Below, piece by piece: positions 5,527 through 7,323 of a DNA stretch of 7,323 bases. The DNA is from Coriobacteriaceae bacterium (GTDB lineage: Bacteria; Actinomycetota; Coriobacteriia; Coriobacteriales; UMGS124), in NCBI GenBank assembly GCA_019420325.1, contig JAHZHK010000025.1:22889-30211 (forward strand). Reading direction: 5' to 3'. A program made the position numbers and the translations under genes. The notes beneath the pieces are model-generated. The model ran no database searches and was not told where the DNA came from. It worked only from the letters and a program-made list of their open reading frames with translations. Each line of letters starts with the position of its first letter. The first letter of the stretch is position 1.

Positions 5527-7206
5527 ATGAGCATGAGCACTGCCACTTCGCGCCGTTCCTTCCTGAAGGGCGCCGGTGCCGGCGTCGCCGCCAGCGCGCT
5601 CGGCATCGCCTCGGTCGCCATTGCCGACGAGGCCGCGGGCGACCCCAACGCCGCTCCCGAGGCTTGGGACGTCGAGACCGACGTCGTCGTCATGGGCTAC
5701 GGCTACGCCGGCCAGGCCTCCGCCATCTCGGCTGCCGTGGAGGGCTCCAAGGTCCAGGTCTTTGAGAAGGCTCCTGAGGAGTACGCCGGCGGCAACAGCT
5801 CCGTGTGCTGCGGCTACTTCAACATCGTGACGGGCGAGGGCTCCTTCGAGTATTGGAAGGCCCTGGCCGACGGTGGCGCATCCGACGAAGAGTGCCAGGC
5901 TGTCGCCGAGGCGACCGAGCTCATGCCCCAGTGGTTCAGCGACAACATCATCAACGCCGACATCACCGAGAACGACGCCGACCGCACCTCCAAGAAGTTC
6001 AACGGTGCCGAGTACCCCAACTCTAACAAGTACTCGATGATGATCAACTTCGACGAGGCGTTCGACGGCCAGGGCGGCGGCCAGCGTACCTGGAACAACA
6101 TCGACGCTGTCATCAAGGAGCGCTACGCCGACTCCATCACGCTCAACTACGACTCCGAGGTCACGCACCTCATCCAGGACCCCGTCACCAAGGAGGTCCT
6201 CGGCGTTCGCGTTCAGCAGAGCGACAAGGAGATCTGCGTCAAGGCGGCCAAGGGCGTCATCATGGCTTGCGGCGGTTACGAGGCCAACTACGAGATGGTC
6301 AAGGACTTCGTGATGCCCGGCTTCGACCAGTTCCACATCGGCAGCCCCTACAACACCGGCGACGGCATCCGCATGCTCATGGAGGCCGGCGTGAAGCTGC
6401 GTCACATGGCTGCCACCGAGTACGGTGCAATCTGCCACTACGACCTGTCCCAGGAGTACCAGCAGGCCGTGTGCACCTACAACTCGGGCGACACCACGCA
6501 CATGGTGTTCGTCAACAAGCACGGCAAGCGCTTCATTGGCGAGAACAGCGGCATGGGCTGGCCTGCACACGACAAGCGCTATCCCTACCCCTGCTTCAAC
6601 CAGGAGAAGCCCAGCCTTGAGAAGGCAAACTACCCCTTCTGGATGGTCTTCGACGAGACGCGTCGTACCGGCGGCACCATCTTCGGCTGGTCCAACACGA
6701 AGGCCAACGAGGGCTGGATGTCCGTGCACGGCCCCGTGCAGTGGAGCGACGACTGCGCCCCCGAGATCGAGCAGGGCTACGTGCTGAAGGCTGAGACCAT
6801 CGAGGAGCTCGGCGCTCTCATGGGTTACGAGGGCGACGACCTGACCGCGTTCGTCGACGAGATCAACGCCTTCAACGAGAACGGCGCCAACGGCGAGGAT
6901 CCCGAGTTCGGCCGCAGCCTCTCTGAGAGCGACCAGAAGAACGGTGTGACCCTCGGCGTCACCGACGGCCCCTTCTACGCCATCAAGTGCGGCCTGTGCT
7001 ACCTCAACACCAACGGCGGCGGCGCTCGCAATTGCGACTACCAGCTCGTTGACTGGAACGACGAGCCTGTCGCCCGCCTCTACGGCGCCGGCGAGTTCGG
7101 CTCGATCTTCTACCACTACTACTCCGGCGGCGGCAACATCTGCGAGTGCTTCACTTCTGGCATGAAGTGCGGCCAGAACGTGAGCGCCCTGGAGCCCTGG
7201 GCGTAA
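5527..7206 (+). CDS. Tat-exported FAD-dependent oxidoreductase (fumarate reductase flavoprotein fold)
   Basis: A 559-residue exported flavoprotein. The N-terminus carries a near-ideal twin-arginine motif (SRRSFLK, residues 8-14) and a likely AxA cleavage site at 31-33. FAD binding is shown by GYGYAG (57-62) after a beta strand, E80 at the end of the second strand, GGNSSV (88-93), and KGVIMACGG (242-250). The C-terminal GAGEFGSIFYHYYSGGGN (520-537) is the second FAD contact of the FAD_binding_2 / flavocytochrome c family. No FMN_bind domain and no CxxCH heme motif is present, so electrons must come from another protein. Where fumarate reductases have an arginine before this GGN (NRLGGN), this protein has S533 and no Arg nearby, arguing against plain fumarate reduction. 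Fifteen cysteines, including C94-C95 and C488-x-x-C491, are many for an exported protein. The substrate is unknown; urocanate-like, aromatic or steroid electron acceptors are possible by family analogy only. Expression is probably controlled by the divergent LuxR-type gene. Confidence 0.9.
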   Translation: MSMSTATSRRSFLKGAGAGVAASALGIASVAIADEAAGDPNAAPEAWDVETDVVVMGYGYAGQASAISAAVEGSKVQVFEKAPEEYAGGNSSVCCGYFNIVTGEGSFEYWKALADGGASDEECQAVAEATELMPQWFSDNIINADITENDADRTSKKFNGAEYPNSNKYSMMINFDEAFDGQGGGQRTWNNIDAVIKERYADSITLNYDSEVTHLIQDPVTKEVLGVRVQQSDKEICVKAAKGVIMACGGYEANYEMVKDFVMPGFDQFHIGSPYNTGDGIRMLMEAGVKLRHMAATEYGAICHYDLSQEYQQAVCTYNSGDTTHMVFVNKHGKRFIGENSGMGWPAHDKRYPYPCFNQEKPSLEKANYPFWMVFDETRRTGGTIFGWSNTKANEGWMSVHGPVQWSDDCAPEIEQGYVLKAETIEELGALMGYEGDDLTAFVDEINAFNENGANGEDPEFGRSLSESDQKNGVTLGVTDGPFYAIKCGLCYLNTNGGGARNCDYQLVDWNDEPVARLYGAGEFGSIFYHYYSGGGNICECFTSGMKCGQNVSALEPWA

Positions 7207-7243
7207 GCGCCGGTGGCCTGATTTGATGAACTGACGCACGGTA

Positions 7244-7266
7244 CCTGCCTGGTTCACCCAGGTAGG
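7244..7266 (+). other. Hairpin downstream of the flavoprotein gene
   Basis: CCTGCCTGG and CCAGGTAGG pair over nine bases with one wobble around the loop TTCAC. No T-run follows. It sits just before the larger hairpin at 7270-7303 and may stabilise the mRNA 3' end or assist termination. Confidence 0.5.
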
Positions 7267-7269
7267 AGA

Positions 7270-7305
7270 GGCCCTCATCCTGCGAGTTTGCGGGATGGGG
7301 GCCTT
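7270..7305 (+). terminator. Terminator hairpin after the flavoprotein gene
   Basis: Fourteen-base arms at 7270-7283 and 7290-7303 pair fully with two G-T wobbles around the six-base loop GAGTTT. The T-tract after it is short (TT, then GCCAGTTG), so termination may be partial. It begins 63 bases after the stop codon, and no further gene starts within the window, suggesting a single-gene transcript. Confidence 0.65.
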
Positions 7306-7323
7306 GCCAGTTGTGGTCACTTG

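Noticed and set aside
5527..7206. Calling the flavoprotein a fumarate reductase, urocanate reductase or 3-oxosteroid dehydrogenase
   Set aside because: The fold is shared, but the substrate-binding arginine of fumarate/urocanate reductases is not at its usual place and no substrate-specific signature could be recognised.
5428..7320. 630-residue open frame antisense to the flavoprotein
   Set aside because: Same compositional artefact; it runs through the terminator hairpins and part of the control region, and the sense strand encodes a clear FAD enzyme.

Overview
The window is GC-rich bacterial DNA that looks like Coriobacteriia, most likely the Eggerthellaceae (Eggerthella, Gordonibacter or Slackia-like gut anaerobes). 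The reasons are a Tat-exported FAD oxidoreductase of the fumarate reductase fold, a divergent regulator with about twelve membrane helices fused to a LuxR-type helix-turn-helix, and a relic of an FMN_bind domain. All three families are strongly expanded in that group. No genus can be fixed from sequence reading alone.

Layout, left to right. (1) 60-2135, plus strand: a Tat-exported M28-family zinc peptidase with a complete metal site and a PA-like insertion. A possible -10 box and a strong ribosome binding site precede it. (2) 2195-2250: a strong hairpin whose T-run lies on the minus-strand side, so it best terminates transcription arriving from the right. (3) 2266-2455, minus strand: the broken C-terminal end of an FMN_bind domain, with a second, frame-shifted copy of the same motif 70 bp away. 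(4) 2465-3571, minus strand: a secreted or membrane-anchored DNA/RNA non-specific endonuclease with a C-terminal Ada-like zinc-binding module. (5) 3777-5186, minus strand: the membrane-bound LuxR-type regulator, best started at a GTG behind a G-rich ribosome binding site. (6) 5187-5526: a 340-bp divergent control region holding a perfect 10-1-10 palindrome and several GGCAC half-sites. (7) 5527-7206, plus strand: the Tat-exported flavoprotein, followed by two tandem hairpins, the second a terminator candidate.

How they fit together. The regulator and the flavoprotein are divergent around a palindrome, which is the usual arrangement of a local regulator and its target enzyme. The inferred model is a membrane-embedded one-component sensor that detects a small molecule and controls an exported reductase or oxidoreductase acting on it. 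The flavoprotein has no FMN_bind or heme domain of its own, and it lacks the substrate-binding arginine of true fumarate reductases at the expected place, so both its electron donor and its substrate are unknown. The peptidase and nuclease look like nutrient-scavenging exoenzymes with no visible functional tie to that pair. No RNA gene, CRISPR array, transposase or phage gene was seen. Nothing here proves a new biological system; the regulator-palindrome-flavoenzyme module is the part most worth testing.
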